Below are positions 51,974 to 61,214 of a DNA stretch of 64,000 nucleotides, piece by piece. The position numbers and the translations under genes are program-made. The notes under the pieces were generated by a model. That model did no database searches, was not told the DNA's origin, and saw nothing but the letters and a program-made list of their open reading frames with translations. The stretch spans positions 1-64,000 of the forward strand of contig NZ_JAEUAN010000015.1 in assembly GCF_019511445.1 (NCBI RefSeq), in the 5' to 3' direction. Within the stretch, counting starts at the first letter, position 1. Every line of letters begins with the position of its first letter. This DNA comes from Aliirhizobium wenxiniae (GTDB lineage: Bacteria; Pseudomonadota; Alphaproteobacteria; Rhizobiales; Rhizobiaceae).

Positions 51974-53467
51974 TCAGCCCTTTTGAGCTATCAAACCGCA
52001 TTCGGAGATCGGATATCGCGGAGTTCGTGAACCTTCGATCGTGATCCAGTGTAGTTCGGTGAACTCCTCAAACCCGATTGCGCCGCCTGATCGGCCGTAG
52101 CCGCTGTCTTTAACCCCGCCAAACGGTATCTGCGCCTCGTCATCGAGCGTCGTCCCGTTGATATGTGACATCCCAGCGTTCAGCCGTTTCACCACGTCGA
52201 GCGCAAGGCCGACGTCCCGCGTGAATATTGCGGAGGACAGGCCATAGTCGTTATCGTTGGCGATTTGGATTGCCTCTTCGATACCATCAACGATAACGAC
52301 GGATGCCAAGGGCCCAAATGACTCTTCCTGATAGACGCGCATGGTGGGCGTGACGCCGCGCAGGACGGTTGGCTCAAAACATGGACCGTCGGCCTTTCCT
52401 CCAGCAAACAACTGCGCACCTGAGGCGACGGCATCGCCGACCAGTTCCTCAAGCCGTCTGACGGCCGTCCCATTGATGACGGGTCCAAGCACGGTCGCGC
52501 TGTCGCGAGGATCACCATAGACGATGGACTTCGCAACGGCAGCGAGGCGTCGGCAGAACTCGTCTGCAATAGATTCATCCACGATGATCCGTTCGGTCGA
52601 AAGGCATCCTTGTCCCGAGTTGGCAAAGGAGCCAAAGGCCGCGGCACTCACGGCGCGGTCTAAATCGGCATCGGCCAGAATGATGCACGGTGCCTTGCCG
52701 CCCAGTTCGAGCACAGTCCGCTTGAGGAAGGTTCCGGCTTTTTCCGCGATGATGCGGCCGATCCGCGTCGAACCGGTAAAATGAACGCGGCGCACGCTCG
52801 GATGAGCGATGAGGGCTTCTACGACTTGGCCCGCGTTCTCGGGGGAGTTAGTGATGAGGTTGATCACGCCAGCCGGGAAACCGGCATCGGCAAAGCATTC
52901 CGCCACTAGCCCGTGCGTCCGGGGTGTTTGCTCCGACGCCTTGATGACGACCGTGTTGCCGAGAACAAGTGCGGCCGGAACCGACGCACCGACCAGCAGT
53001 GCTGGAGCATTCCAGGGCACGATACTGACAACGACACCTACGGGTTTGCGGATGACAAGCATTGTCCGCGACGGATTTTCAGACGGGATGACCTCACCAG
53101 TCAAACCTTGGTAGCTACCGTCTGCCGCATACCTGAGCTTTTCCGCCAGAACCTTGACGTTGTATTTGCCCCAGGCTGCCGGTCCACCCGTCTCGGTCAT
53201 AATGGCTTCGATGATGTCGGATGCGCGCGCCTCCACCGCATCGGCCGCATCTAACAGATACTGCCGACGTTTGCTCGGGGGCAACGAAGCCCAGCTACCG
53301 AAGGCACCCTGCGCTGCGTCCACAGCACGCTCGACGTCGACGGCTGTCGCAGCCGAGGCATTCGTGGCTACGCCTCCAGTGAAGGGATTCAGAGATTCGT
53401 AGGTCTTCCCACTCTCGGAAGGCACCCAGTGCCCTCCGATCAAGAGTTTCTGTTCGCCAATAGACAT
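51974..53467 (-). CDS. NAD(P)-dependent aldehyde dehydrogenase
   Basis: Start at ATG 53467 (MSIGEQKLLIGGHWVPSESG) gives 497 residues. VPWNAPALLVGASVPAALVL, the Glu motif LELGGKAPCIILADADLD, the nucleophilic Cys in FANSGQGCLSTERI, and ESFGPLASVV are all present. The type is near salicylaldehyde/vanillin dehydrogenases, which act on aromatic aldehydes; the substrate is an inference. It lies in a unit with a quinone-reductase-like gene and a DoxX gene, opposite a LysR regulator. Confidence 0.9.
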   Translation of the reverse strand: MSIGEQKLLIGGHWVPSESGKTYESLNPFTGGVATNASAATAVDVERAVDAAQGAFGSWASLPPSKRRQYLLDAADAVEARASDIIEAIMTETGGPAAWGKYNVKVLAEKLRYAADGSYQGLTGEVIPSENPSRTMLVIRKPVGVVVSIVPWNAPALLVGASVPAALVLGNTVVIKASEQTPRTHGLVAECFADAGFPAGVINLITNSPENAGQVVEALIAHPSVRRVHFTGSTRIGRIIAEKAGTFLKRTVLELGGKAPCIILADADLDRAVSAAAFGSFANSGQGCLSTERIIVDESIADEFCRRLAAVAKSIVYGDPRDSATVLGPVINGTAVRRLEELVGDAVASGAQLFAGGKADGPCFEPTVLRGVTPTMRVYQEESFGPLASVVIVDGIEEAIQIANDNDYGLSSAIFTRDVGLALDVVKRLNAGMSHINGTTLDDEAQIPFGGVKDSGYGRSGGAIGFEEFTELHWITIEGSRTPRYPISECGLIAQKG

Positions 53468-53499
53468 TGTCGATCCTTCGGTAACTGATCCAATGAGGC

Positions 53500-54078
53500 T
53501 CAAGCTTTCTGAGCCGCTGCAAAACGAGTGGCGATTTCGGCCACGCGCACACCGTAAAGCCGGGCAGTCTCGAGATCGCCTACCGACATTTCGTCAGGCG
53601 CGGCGTCTGCGTCGCACTGTGCCATCGGCGCGATGTATGAGCCCATTCTATTCAGATCGTCCCGTTTGGAGGACTTGACGTTTGCAGGCTTCATGGCGAG
53701 GCTGACCCACACGCCGCCGTGCTGGCCTGCTAGCAGGACGAAATATTGCAGGGTGTTGAGCTTGTCGCCGTTGATGCTGGCGCTGTTGGTAAAGCCGCCG
53801 AAGACCTTGTCCTTCCACTTTTCCTCAAACCACGGCTTGGAGGAAGTATCGGCGAATTTTTTGAACTGCCAGGAAGGGCCGCCCATATAGGTCGGCGATC
53901 CGAAAATGATGGCATCCGCCTCATTGAGAGCCTCCCACTCTTCCTGCTTGATGTTGCCTTCGGCATCGATCGGGATAAGCGACGCAGAGGCGCCTTCAGC
54001 GACGATCTCAGCGAGCCGTTGCGTATGTCCGTAGCCGGAGTGATAGACGATGGCGGTTTTGATGGTTGACCGGGTCAT
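53500..54078 (-). CDS. Flavodoxin-fold NAD(P)H:quinone oxidoreductase-like protein
   Basis: From ATG 54078: 192 residues with the flavodoxin FMN loop IVYHSGYGHTQRLAEIV, a second loop FGSPTYMGGPSWQFKKFAD and the third VLLAGQHGGVWVSLAMKPAN. WrbA/FMN-reductase-like. It should reduce quinones or provide reduced flavin. First gene of the unit; 147 bases separate it from the divergent LysR gene. Confidence 0.85.
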   Translation of the reverse strand: MTRSTIKTAIVYHSGYGHTQRLAEIVAEGASASLIPIDAEGNIKQEEWEALNEADAIIFGSPTYMGGPSWQFKKFADTSSKPWFEEKWKDKVFGGFTNSASINGDKLNTLQYFVLLAGQHGGVWVSLAMKPANVKSSKRDDLNRMGSYIAPMAQCDADAAPDEMSVGDLETARLYGVRVAEIATRFAAAQKA

Positions 54079-54225
54079 TGGAAGTCCTTGGCGCTTGGGC
54101 GTTCCGTCGTTTCGACGGTCCATTGTTCGTGCCCAGGCCAAAGATTACTGTTTTGCAAATCGACGATAAACCACGCTACAACGAACAGATTGTTCTTCCT
54201 AAACGATCCAATCGGGACAAATTGA

Positions 54226-55134
54226 ATGCAGAGCCTTGAGCCAATCCTTATCTTCATCCGGGTCGCCGAGATGGGAAGTTTCACCCGCGCGGCGGATAGC
54301 TTGGGCATACAGAAGGGGCGTGCATCGACAGCCGTTCGCAAACTCGAAGAGGATCTCGGCGTTCGATTGCTGCACCGGACGACGCGCAGTGTTCAACTCA
54401 CGGAAGACGGCCGAGCCTACCACGTACGTGCCCGCGATCTTCTTGCCAACGTCGACGATCTTCAATCGATGTTTGCGAAGGAACGCGCAGCGCTTCGAGG
54501 TCGCCTGCGGGTCGATCTGCCGATGGAACTTGCACGGACGACGATAATACCGGCCCTGCCGGAATTCATGGCTTCCTATCCAGAACTGGAACTGGAGATA
54601 TCGAGCACGGATCGGCAAGTCGATCTTGTTCAGGAGGGCTTCGACTGTGTTCTTCGGCTTGGACCGATTGGGGATGAGAGTTTGATCGCCCGCAAGCTCG
54701 GTCGGCTGAGCATGGTGAATGCGGCAAGCCCAATCTACGTGGCACGCTATGGCATGCCACAAACTCTGGACGACCTACGACTTCCAACGCACTGTACGAT
54801 CCATTACAGCAGGATACTTGGGACCAAACCTTACGGTTGGGAGTATCCGGACGACGACGGAGATTTTGCGACACTCCCGCTTGCTGGCACATTGCAAGTC
54901 AACAGTGTGCAGACTTACGAGGCGGCTGGTGTCGCGGGCATTGGATTGATACAGGCGGCCTATTCAGGGATACGACAGCACCTTGAAAGCGGTGCGTTAG
55001 TTGAAATACTGCCTGATTTCCGTCCGGAGCCGCTGGACGTTTCGCTTGTCGTTGCTCATCGTCAAAACATGTCCCGCCGTGTGCGAGCATTCATGGGATG
55101 GATCGAAGAGGTGCTCCGGCCTTATCTCGATTAG
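54226..55134 (+). CDS. LysR family transcriptional regulator
   Basis: A 302-residue LysR protein. Winged helix FIRVAEMGSFTRAADSLGIQ through RTTRSVQLTEDGRAYHVRA, then the effector domain (RGRLRVDLPMELARTTIIPA). It belongs to the large group that often controls a divergent reductase or oxidoreductase. Its divergent neighbours are the quinone-reductase-like, aldehyde dehydrogenase and DoxX genes. Confidence 0.88.
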   Translation: MQSLEPILIFIRVAEMGSFTRAADSLGIQKGRASTAVRKLEEDLGVRLLHRTTRSVQLTEDGRAYHVRARDLLANVDDLQSMFAKERAALRGRLRVDLPMELARTTIIPALPEFMASYPELELEISSTDRQVDLVQEGFDCVLRLGPIGDESLIARKLGRLSMVNAASPIYVARYGMPQTLDDLRLPTHCTIHYSRILGTKPYGWEYPDDDGDFATLPLAGTLQVNSVQTYEAAGVAGIGLIQAAYSGIRQHLESGALVEILPDFRPEPLDVSLVVAHRQNMSRRVRAFMGWIEEVLRPYLD

Positions 55135-55250
55135 TTTGGTCTGTCGGCCGCTATGCGACGACGGAAGAATTAATGTTGGAGTGGACGGCCGTGTACGGCA
55201 TCGGAATGTGCCAGAATGAGCTGTCAAGATCTCAATCGAAGGAGCTCCCC

Positions 55251-55905
55251 ATGGACAAGTTTATCCGTATTTGCATGAATACGTCAAAGCATGTCTTTCA
55301 GCTGCATGGCCTGAATGCTGGAGAGAAGCCGGTCTTGAGTAAGAAAATGCGAGGCAAGGAGATGACCGACTACTTGACGTCCTGCCCTCCAACTTCGGTC
55401 GGATCGAGGCCCGGGGTGGTTCCCATCATTGGGCGCGGTTACTCGCCTCATTGGACATGAGGTGAGGATGATCGCGCCACAACTCGCCAAGCCTTATGTT
55501 AAGTGGGACCAGAATAACGCTGCCGATGCCGAAGGGCTGTGCGAGGCGAAGGCCCGCCCATCGATGCGGTTTGTCCCGGTCAAGACAATTGATGAGCAAG
55601 CAGCACTCATGCTGATCAGCGCCAGCACCCGTCTGATAGTCAATCGCACCCATGATCACTCCACCGGCGGCAGGCTATGGCTCCGTGGTATCACACGAGC
55701 CGGCGACGAAGCTTTGCGGGCCGTCTTCGTGGCTGGGGCAACAGCTGTCATTCATCACACGCGGCGATCCGGTAAGACTTCTCGATGCTTGGCGGAACTG
55801 CTCATGCGAAAGCTGCCCAAATTGGCAGCTGTCGCACTCGCCAAGAAGAAGGCGCGCTTAGCCTGGAAGCTTATGGGCTCGGGGGAGACAGTCAGCGCAA
55901 AATGA
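55251..55905 (+). pseudogene. IS110-family transposase remnant
   Basis: Pieces of an IS110 transposase: N-terminal MNTSKHVFQLHGLNAGEKPV (DEDD domain start), then in another frame EVRMIAPQLAKPYVKWDQNN and MRFVPVKTIDEQAALML, then the far C-terminal LWLRGITRAGDEALRAVFVA. The middle (about 150 residues), including much of the catalytic region, is deleted and the frame is broken at least once. Not functional. Confidence 0.82.
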
Positions 55906-56280
55906 GGACCGGCCTTGACGGACTGTTTTACATGAAGATGGGGAAGCGAGAAGCCGAGCCGTCCTGATATTCGCCATGTGTTTGTGATACTACAACTTGC
56001 AAGATAATAGCAGATGCGGAAACCATCTTGGCCAGCGTTTCATTTGCGGATGCCACGCTAGGTCGGACATGGACGCTGCGCTCGCACCTCGACGCGATCG
56101 GAGCTAAATCGTTCCAGCAGGCACCAGGACAATCGAAGGGCATCCGTGTTCAGGAGGGTCAGCCCTTCGGTGCAACCAGTCTCTCTACGCCTATGCGCAA
56201 GGTGTTTGCCGCGTCTAGCCCGTCCTATGTCAGGATAGACTTGAGGCAGAACACCATTATTTTACTCCTGCAGAAGATCG
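55906..56280. other. Non-coding stretch between IS110 remnant and permease gene
   Basis: About 375 bases. A short open frame at 56028-56336 matches nothing known and runs antisense into the permease gene. No convincing terminator or repeat is seen. Confidence 0.35.
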
Positions 56281-57291
56281 TCATGCCACACCTGCCGCGA
56301 CTGTATCGTTCACGGAAAGGCCACCTGAGCGTTTGAGGATCCACGAGGCGACGATCGGTGCCAAAATGGCGGTTACCAGAACGGCTGTCGCCGTTTGCGC
56401 GGCGGCTGATTCAACGAAGGGTGCAAACCGTGGATCGGCAACGGCCACGGCCATGGGCACGGCGACAGCGTTACCTGCTGTCGTACCTGCAGCAAAACCA
56501 ATGCCGCTCTTTGAGCCACGGCGCAACAAAAACCGATAACCGAGGTAAGTAAGCCCGCCTGTGAAAACAACGACGCCAACACCAAGGAACAGGCCCTGAA
56601 CTCCACCGGTGAGCACTGTGCCCAAGCTGACGCCTGTTCCAACAGCAAAGGACATGAAGGGGATCGTGATGCTCGGCACGCTATCGAGAACACGGGTCCA
56701 CTCGCGATCAACCGCCCCGACGATCAGACCCAGAGCAAACGGGACAATCGCTGCAACGAGAGCTATGAACGGGATCTGCCCGAGGCCGGATGCGCCGAGA
56801 AAGATCATGGCAAGAAAAGGACCATCATCGAAGGCGCTGGCGACATAGGCGCCTGTGTCTCGCTCGTCGCCGTATTCACCGGCGAAAGCCAGCCACAGCG
56901 CACCGTTACTGTTGCCCATAATCGCAAGCAAGGCCAGAATGGATATTCCCCAGAACCCCTCGAGCCCGAATATGAGGCCCAGAACAACAGCGATCGCCGC
57001 GGGGATCAGGGTCTTGCAGAGTAGTACAACGCCCGTCGTGGCAGCTGCCGCCTTGCCGCTATGGCTCCCCGTAATTTGAGCCCCGGTTGCAAAAATAAGC
57101 AGGCCGATCAGAGCCAGCGCCCCGTCCTTGAACAAGGCTTGAGTGAAACCGCCAATTCTTAGTGCGTCCGGAGCAAACGTGTTGATGAGAACACCCAATA
57201 TGAGCGGGATCAACATCATGCCGGCTGGCACTTTCTGCATGGTCTTGAAGAAAGGAATCGACGAAGGACCTTGTCTGAATTGCATTTCCAT
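56281..57291 (-). CDS. KdgT-type 2-keto-3-deoxygluconate permease family protein
   Basis: A 336-residue protein from ATG 57291 (ATG 57285 also possible). About ten membrane helices. It has the KdgT pattern: IPFFKTMQKVPAGMMLIPLI, FKDGALALIGLLIFATGAQI, MGNSNGALWLAFAGEYGDER, FLLRRGSKSGIGFAAGTTAG. KdgT carries 2-keto-3-deoxygluconate by proton symport. Here it closes an operon with a RuBisCO-like protein and a DUF1537 kinase, so the true cargo is probably another sugar acid. Confidence 0.88.
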   Translation of the reverse strand: MEMQFRQGPSSIPFFKTMQKVPAGMMLIPLILGVLINTFAPDALRIGGFTQALFKDGALALIGLLIFATGAQITGSHSGKAAAATTGVVLLCKTLIPAAIAVVLGLIFGLEGFWGISILALLAIMGNSNGALWLAFAGEYGDERDTGAYVASAFDDGPFLAMIFLGASGLGQIPFIALVAAIVPFALGLIVGAVDREWTRVLDSVPSITIPFMSFAVGTGVSLGTVLTGGVQGLFLGVGVVVFTGGLTYLGYRFLLRRGSKSGIGFAAGTTAGNAVAVPMAVAVADPRFAPFVESAAAQTATAVLVTAILAPIVASWILKRSGGLSVNDTVAAGVA

Positions 57292-57455
57292 ACGGCACAC
57301 TCCTCCTGCGCGCCCTACCTCCCAGGTATAGCACGTCACTTTCTGTTGAATGTTGGTTTCATGCGTATTCTACGTCGAGCGATGTACCGGAAACCCAGGG
57401 CTCCTCGTCCCAAAATGGCCGCACACCGCACCGATGCTTATTCCAAACTACCGTC

Positions 57456-58226
57456 TTAAGCCGGGAGTGCCCCGGCCGCGAGAAAGCCGCCGTCGACGGG
57501 GATGACCGCGCCGTTGACGTAACTAGCGCCCTCAGACGCAAGGAACGAGACGGCCGACGCGATCTCGCTCGGCTTGCCATAACGTTTGGCCGGAATGGCT
57601 GCCGTGTATGTCGCCCTGAACTCGGCAGAGTGCAGCACTTCCGTCAGGGGGGTGTCCACGGGACCGGGCGCAACGGCGTTGCTTGTGATGCCGTATGCGG
57701 CCAACTCGGCGGCCATCTGCCTGGTCAGGCCGATGACAGCCGCCTTTGACACACCGTATGCAGTACGGCCATGACCCACGGCACGTTCGCCTGCCACAGA
57801 CGCGATGTTGATAATCCTGCCCCAACCGGATCGCTGCATAAGCCGGGCGGCATGCTGACTGCACAGCAGGGACCCTGTCACGTTGATGTTGATCGTTGCT
57901 GCCCAATTGTCGTAAGGAAAGTCGATAAATGGATATGTCTTCGCGATGCCGGCATTATTCACGAGAACATCGCAGCGACCATGTTCGGCCTCAACAGCTT
58001 TAAACGCCTCCGCGATCGACGCCTGATCGCCGACATCCATCACAACTGACTGCGCTCTAAGCCCGGCGGCTTTCAGTTCGTTCGCAGCTTTTTCTGCGGC
58101 TCCCTCATCAATGTCGGCGATGATAACCGCAAAGCCATCCAAGGCGAGTTGGTTTGCAATCGCAAACCCGATGCCCATTGCGGAACCGGTGACAAGTGCA
58201 ACTCTTGGTTCATTCTGCTGTGGCAT
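57456..58226 (-). CDS. Short-chain dehydrogenase, probable sugar-acid oxidoreductase
   Basis: A 256-residue classical SDR: VTGSAMGIGFAIANQLALDG, an Asp after strand 2 (IIADIDEG) that favours NAD, NNAGIAKTYPFIDF, Ser in IINIASVAGE, YGVSK, and IPVDGGF near the end. It lies in the RuBisCO-like/kinase operon, 69 bases after the kinase gene. The oxidation of a sugar acid to the 3-oxo acid that the kinase uses would suit it (inference). Confidence 0.85.
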   Translation of the reverse strand: MPQQNEPRVALVTGSAMGIGFAIANQLALDGFAVIIADIDEGAAEKAANELKAAGLRAQSVVMDVGDQASIAEAFKAVEAEHGRCDVLVNNAGIAKTYPFIDFPYDNWAATININVTGSLLCSQHAARLMQRSGWGRIINIASVAGERAVGHGRTAYGVSKAAVIGLTRQMAAELAAYGITSNAVAPGPVDTPLTEVLHSAEFRATYTAAIPAKRYGKPSEIASAVSFLASEGASYVNGAVIPVDGGFLAAGALPA

Positions 58227-58295
58227 ATGTTCTCCCTAACTTCAAAATCTACTGGCACACGCTCCATCCTTACGGATGTGAGCGGGGCAAAACTG

Positions 58296-59666
58296 TCATT
58301 GTCCGTCTCTTGCCGCCGCGAAGTATCCTACAGATCCCACCTGCCCGCCCTTCATTGCGATCTCAATTCCATTTCTTGACGGGTCTGCGGAATGAGCCCG
58401 GCACAACGGGCCGCCAGGAGCCAGCTTTGCAACGCTGGTCAATGCGTCGATTCTGAGCTTCAACGCAGCATGGCTAGACGTGTCTCCCCCTGACAAGACA
58501 ACTCGACTTAAGTTCGATTCAATGATCAGCCTGTCGAGTATTTGTCCAAGACTGCTGCCAATGAGATCATTGGCAGCCTCAGCCGTCGCCCGGTCGTGGT
58601 AGAACTTCTCTTTGAACTGCCGGACGGCAGGGTCGTCGGGACCTCTGGCTGTAAACACCAGCGGATCGCGGCCTTCGGACAGAGCGGACTTGGATTTAGT
58701 CACCGCAAGTTCGATCTCAGCGTTCCAGGCATTCTGGTCTGACAACCGAGCTAGATCGAGCCGGATCGCCTCAAAACCTTGAGACGTCGCATGGTCTATC
58801 TGTGCGGCAGTCATCGGCGAAACCGAACCCGACACTACAGCGATCCTATCAATCGCCTTTACCGATGTCTCGACCTGAGGATCAGTTAGAAGACCCTGTG
58901 AACGCCAATAAGCCGCTAGAGCTGCTTCTACGCCTTGAGAGCCAAGCACAAACGTTTGGGCCCTTCCCGTCATCCAGATCGCCTGCCCAGCGGCGCGCAA
59001 CGTCTCTTCATCGAGCAGATCAATCGAGTAAATATGCGACTTGTTTGTCGAGGTCAGGCGCATAGTCCCTGTCGCATCACCCGCCTTCAGCCGAAGAAAG
59101 TCAATATTCGATATGGGCAGCACACTGGTCTGCGCAGCCAGATGTCGCGCCAGGTCGGATTCCTGCATCGGTGTCGCGGGGTGGTTGGCCATCGTTGGAT
59201 GACGATCCAGCCGATAGTACTGGCCATTGGCTTGAGCGAAGAGATGTCCGAAAACCTGAATCCTGCCCATCCCGAGATCACCGACCAGCATCGGTATTGG
59301 ACCTGGAAACATGCCTGCACCGAGTTCAGCCGCTTTTCCTATGGAGCCGATCTCTGGCGAGGAATCAAAGGTCGAACAAACCTTGTAGTGCACGATGGGG
59401 GAGCCCGTCTGTCTTAGACGTTCGAAGATGGCGGGCAAATGAGCGTCCATCCAGGCCGGGCTTTTGGAGCGCGCTATCCCCGCAATGCCGATGCATCTGT
59501 AATCAGAAAATTCTTCGAGCCTCTCTGCCGACGGAACATTCAGAAAAAGCACCGTCTTGATCCCTTGCCAGGCAAACGCTTCCATCGATGCAGACGATCC
59601 CGTGAAGTCGTCGCCGTAGAAGGAAACCAACGGCCCCGCAGGGAGCGAAGTCAGCGGGCTATTCAT
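58296..59666 (-). CDS. oiaK: Four-carbon acid sugar kinase family (DUF1537), OiaK-like
   Basis: A 456-residue kinase of the DUF1537 type. N-terminal acid-binding domain: VSFYGDDFTGSSASMEAFAW and YKVCSTFDSSPEIGSIGKAA; C-terminal nucleotide domain: VVLSGGDTSSHAALKL and PGGPLCRAHS. The family phosphorylates sugar acids (threonate, erythronate, 3-oxo-isoapionate and others). The start overlaps the RuBisCO-like stop by 4 bases. A DUF1537 kinase coupled to a RuBisCO-like protein points to 3-oxo-isoapionate kinase; this assignment rests on context. Confidence 0.75.
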   Translation of the reverse strand: MNSPLTSLPAGPLVSFYGDDFTGSSASMEAFAWQGIKTVLFLNVPSAERLEEFSDYRCIGIAGIARSKSPAWMDAHLPAIFERLRQTGSPIVHYKVCSTFDSSPEIGSIGKAAELGAGMFPGPIPMLVGDLGMGRIQVFGHLFAQANGQYYRLDRHPTMANHPATPMQESDLARHLAAQTSVLPISNIDFLRLKAGDATGTMRLTSTNKSHIYSIDLLDEETLRAAGQAIWMTGRAQTFVLGSQGVEAALAAYWRSQGLLTDPQVETSVKAIDRIAVVSGSVSPMTAAQIDHATSQGFEAIRLDLARLSDQNAWNAEIELAVTKSKSALSEGRDPLVFTARGPDDPAVRQFKEKFYHDRATAEAANDLIGSSLGQILDRLIIESNLSRVVLSGGDTSSHAALKLRIDALTSVAKLAPGGPLCRAHSADPSRNGIEIAMKGGQVGSVGYFAAARDGQ

Positions 59667-60925
59667 GCGCCACGTCCCAGAGCGAGCGCCAATGCCTCAC
59701 TTTGCTTGGCAGCGGACTGAAGACTTTCCCCCGATGTAGCGGCCTGATAAGCGTCCCTAAGGGCTTGGACACCCGCTGCAGGACCTTTCGGATGAGCCAC
59801 GATCCCGCCGCCAGCCGTGACAATCAGGTCATCGGACTCCAAACCTGCATACGTAGCATGAGCCTGACGCACGGTCTGCCCGCTCGAAAATACCGGCATG
59901 ACGACACAAGGCTTCTCTTGCGACATTGGTGTCAGGCATTCACGCGCTGAGCGAATGACAGATTCATTGTCTTCGGAAAACTTGTTGTCGACGCCGTTGA
60001 CGTGCATGTGGTCGGCGCCGGCAAGACGCCAAAGCTTCTGCCATGCCATATAAGACCAACCCAAAGAACGATGACGGCTCAGGTAACCCCAACCGTTTCG
60101 GTGAGCGTGGATCGGAAGCTGACTGAAGGATCTGAGACCAACGAAGCCTGCCATGCCGACCGAATTGAGACTGACCATCAGGCATGTCGCACCCGTTGAG
60201 ACAAGCTTGTCATGACGGCGCCGCATCTCATCCATATCGCCGGTCAGATTGAACGCGTACATCGTCTTTTTGCCCGTACGGTCCGCGGCGTCGTTGATTA
60301 CTCGCATCACGCGATCTACACGGTCGTCAAACGGGCAGACTGTAGAGTCGCTTTGCAGCTCATCATCCTTGATGAAGTCAATGCCGCCGTCGACGAGGTC
60401 TTTGACCAGAGAAGCGGTTTGATCTGCTGTCAGGCCGACACTCGGCTTGATAATGGTCCCGATGATCGGGCCGGTCTGAACACCGGTGAGTTCCCGGGTG
60501 CCTTTGACACCGAAAGCAGGGCCTCTGTATTTTTGGAAGTACGATGGTGGAAAGCGAATATCGACGATCCTGAGGCCAGTGACGCAGGCAAGTTCAAAAA
60601 GATTGCCAGCGACTGTCGCCAGAATATTGGGAAGAGACGTTCCAACAGTCGCAAGGGGCCAGGACAGCGTCATTCTTACCCGATGCAAAGGCATCGTGGC
60701 GTCAGCTGGATATCGACCGTCGAGGGCTGGAAGAGCATTGTAAGAAGCGATAGCCTCGAGGGATTCCACCCTTGCAGCCGCCAATGCTTTCAACTCTGGC
60801 GTTTCGCCCGGTACCGCAACGAATGTACCACTCGATTGCTCGCCGGCAATAATTTCCGCGGCTTGTTCGGGCGGCATGGGTGTCTCGAGGATATAGTCAG
60901 CCTCGAGGCGCATTGAATTACTCAC
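59663..60925 (-). CDS. oiaX: RuBisCO-like protein (type IV), OiaX-like
   Basis: A 420-residue RuBisCO-family protein. GTIIKPSVGLTADQTASLVK keeps the first active-site Lys but has Ser for the second Lys of KPKLGL; GGIDFIKDDELQSD keeps the carbamylated Lys and the metal-binding Asp/Glu. HRNGWGYLSRHRSLGW and VTAGGGIVAHPKGPAAGV give the His and phosphate site. Loop 6 lacks the classic RuBisCO form, so CO2 fixation is unlikely. With the kinase it fits 3-oxo-isoapionate-4-phosphate transcarboxylase/hydrolase, which would yield 3-phosphoglycerate and glycolate. First gene of the operon. Confidence 0.8.
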   Translation of the reverse strand: MSNSMRLEADYILETPMPPEQAAEIIAGEQSSGTFVAVPGETPELKALAAARVESLEAIASYNALPALDGRYPADATMPLHRVRMTLSWPLATVGTSLPNILATVAGNLFELACVTGLRIVDIRFPPSYFQKYRGPAFGVKGTRELTGVQTGPIIGTIIKPSVGLTADQTASLVKDLVDGGIDFIKDDELQSDSTVCPFDDRVDRVMRVINDAADRTGKKTMYAFNLTGDMDEMRRRHDKLVSTGATCLMVSLNSVGMAGFVGLRSFSQLPIHAHRNGWGYLSRHRSLGWSYMAWQKLWRLAGADHMHVNGVDNKFSEDNESVIRSARECLTPMSQEKPCVVMPVFSSGQTVRQAHATYAGLESDDLIVTAGGGIVAHPKGPAAGVQALRDAYQAATSGESLQSAAKQSEALALALGRGA

Positions 60926-61036
60926 GATATTTCCTCCTCGATCGAAAGCGTACTGGACCCTCCTCCGTACTGCCCTGATCGTTCAAGCAAAGATACATAG
61001 GCACGTGCCCAAGAACAGGCACAAAACAATCCGAAT

Positions 61037-61057
61037 GATGTGAGTTTGACTCACATC
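61037..61057. promoter_or_regulatory. Perfect 21-bp palindrome upstream of the RuBisCO-like operon
   Basis: GATGTGAGT-TTG-ACTCACATC: 9-bp arms without mismatch around 3 bases, 112 bases upstream of the RuBisCO-like start and between it and the divergent LysR gene. A shorter dyad TGGAAC-TTTG-GTTCCA lies at 61070-61085. Both are good candidates for LysR binding. Confidence 0.7.
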
Positions 61058-61214
61058 AGAAAGCTGAGGTGGAACTTTGGTTCCATGCAAATCCAATCGC
61101 TGTGACCGCGGCATATTTCCGTGTAAATGTCGAACGTCTGCTTACACCGATTGATGCGCGTCAAGCTGACATCGTCCAAAGATCCTGCTTGGTGCAGTAT
61201 GTCAGGAGGTATCA

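Noticed and set aside
59935..60916. Long open frames on the plus strand opposite the RuBisCO-like gene
   Set aside because: Antisense shadows; the RuBisCO motifs on the minus strand are unmistakable.
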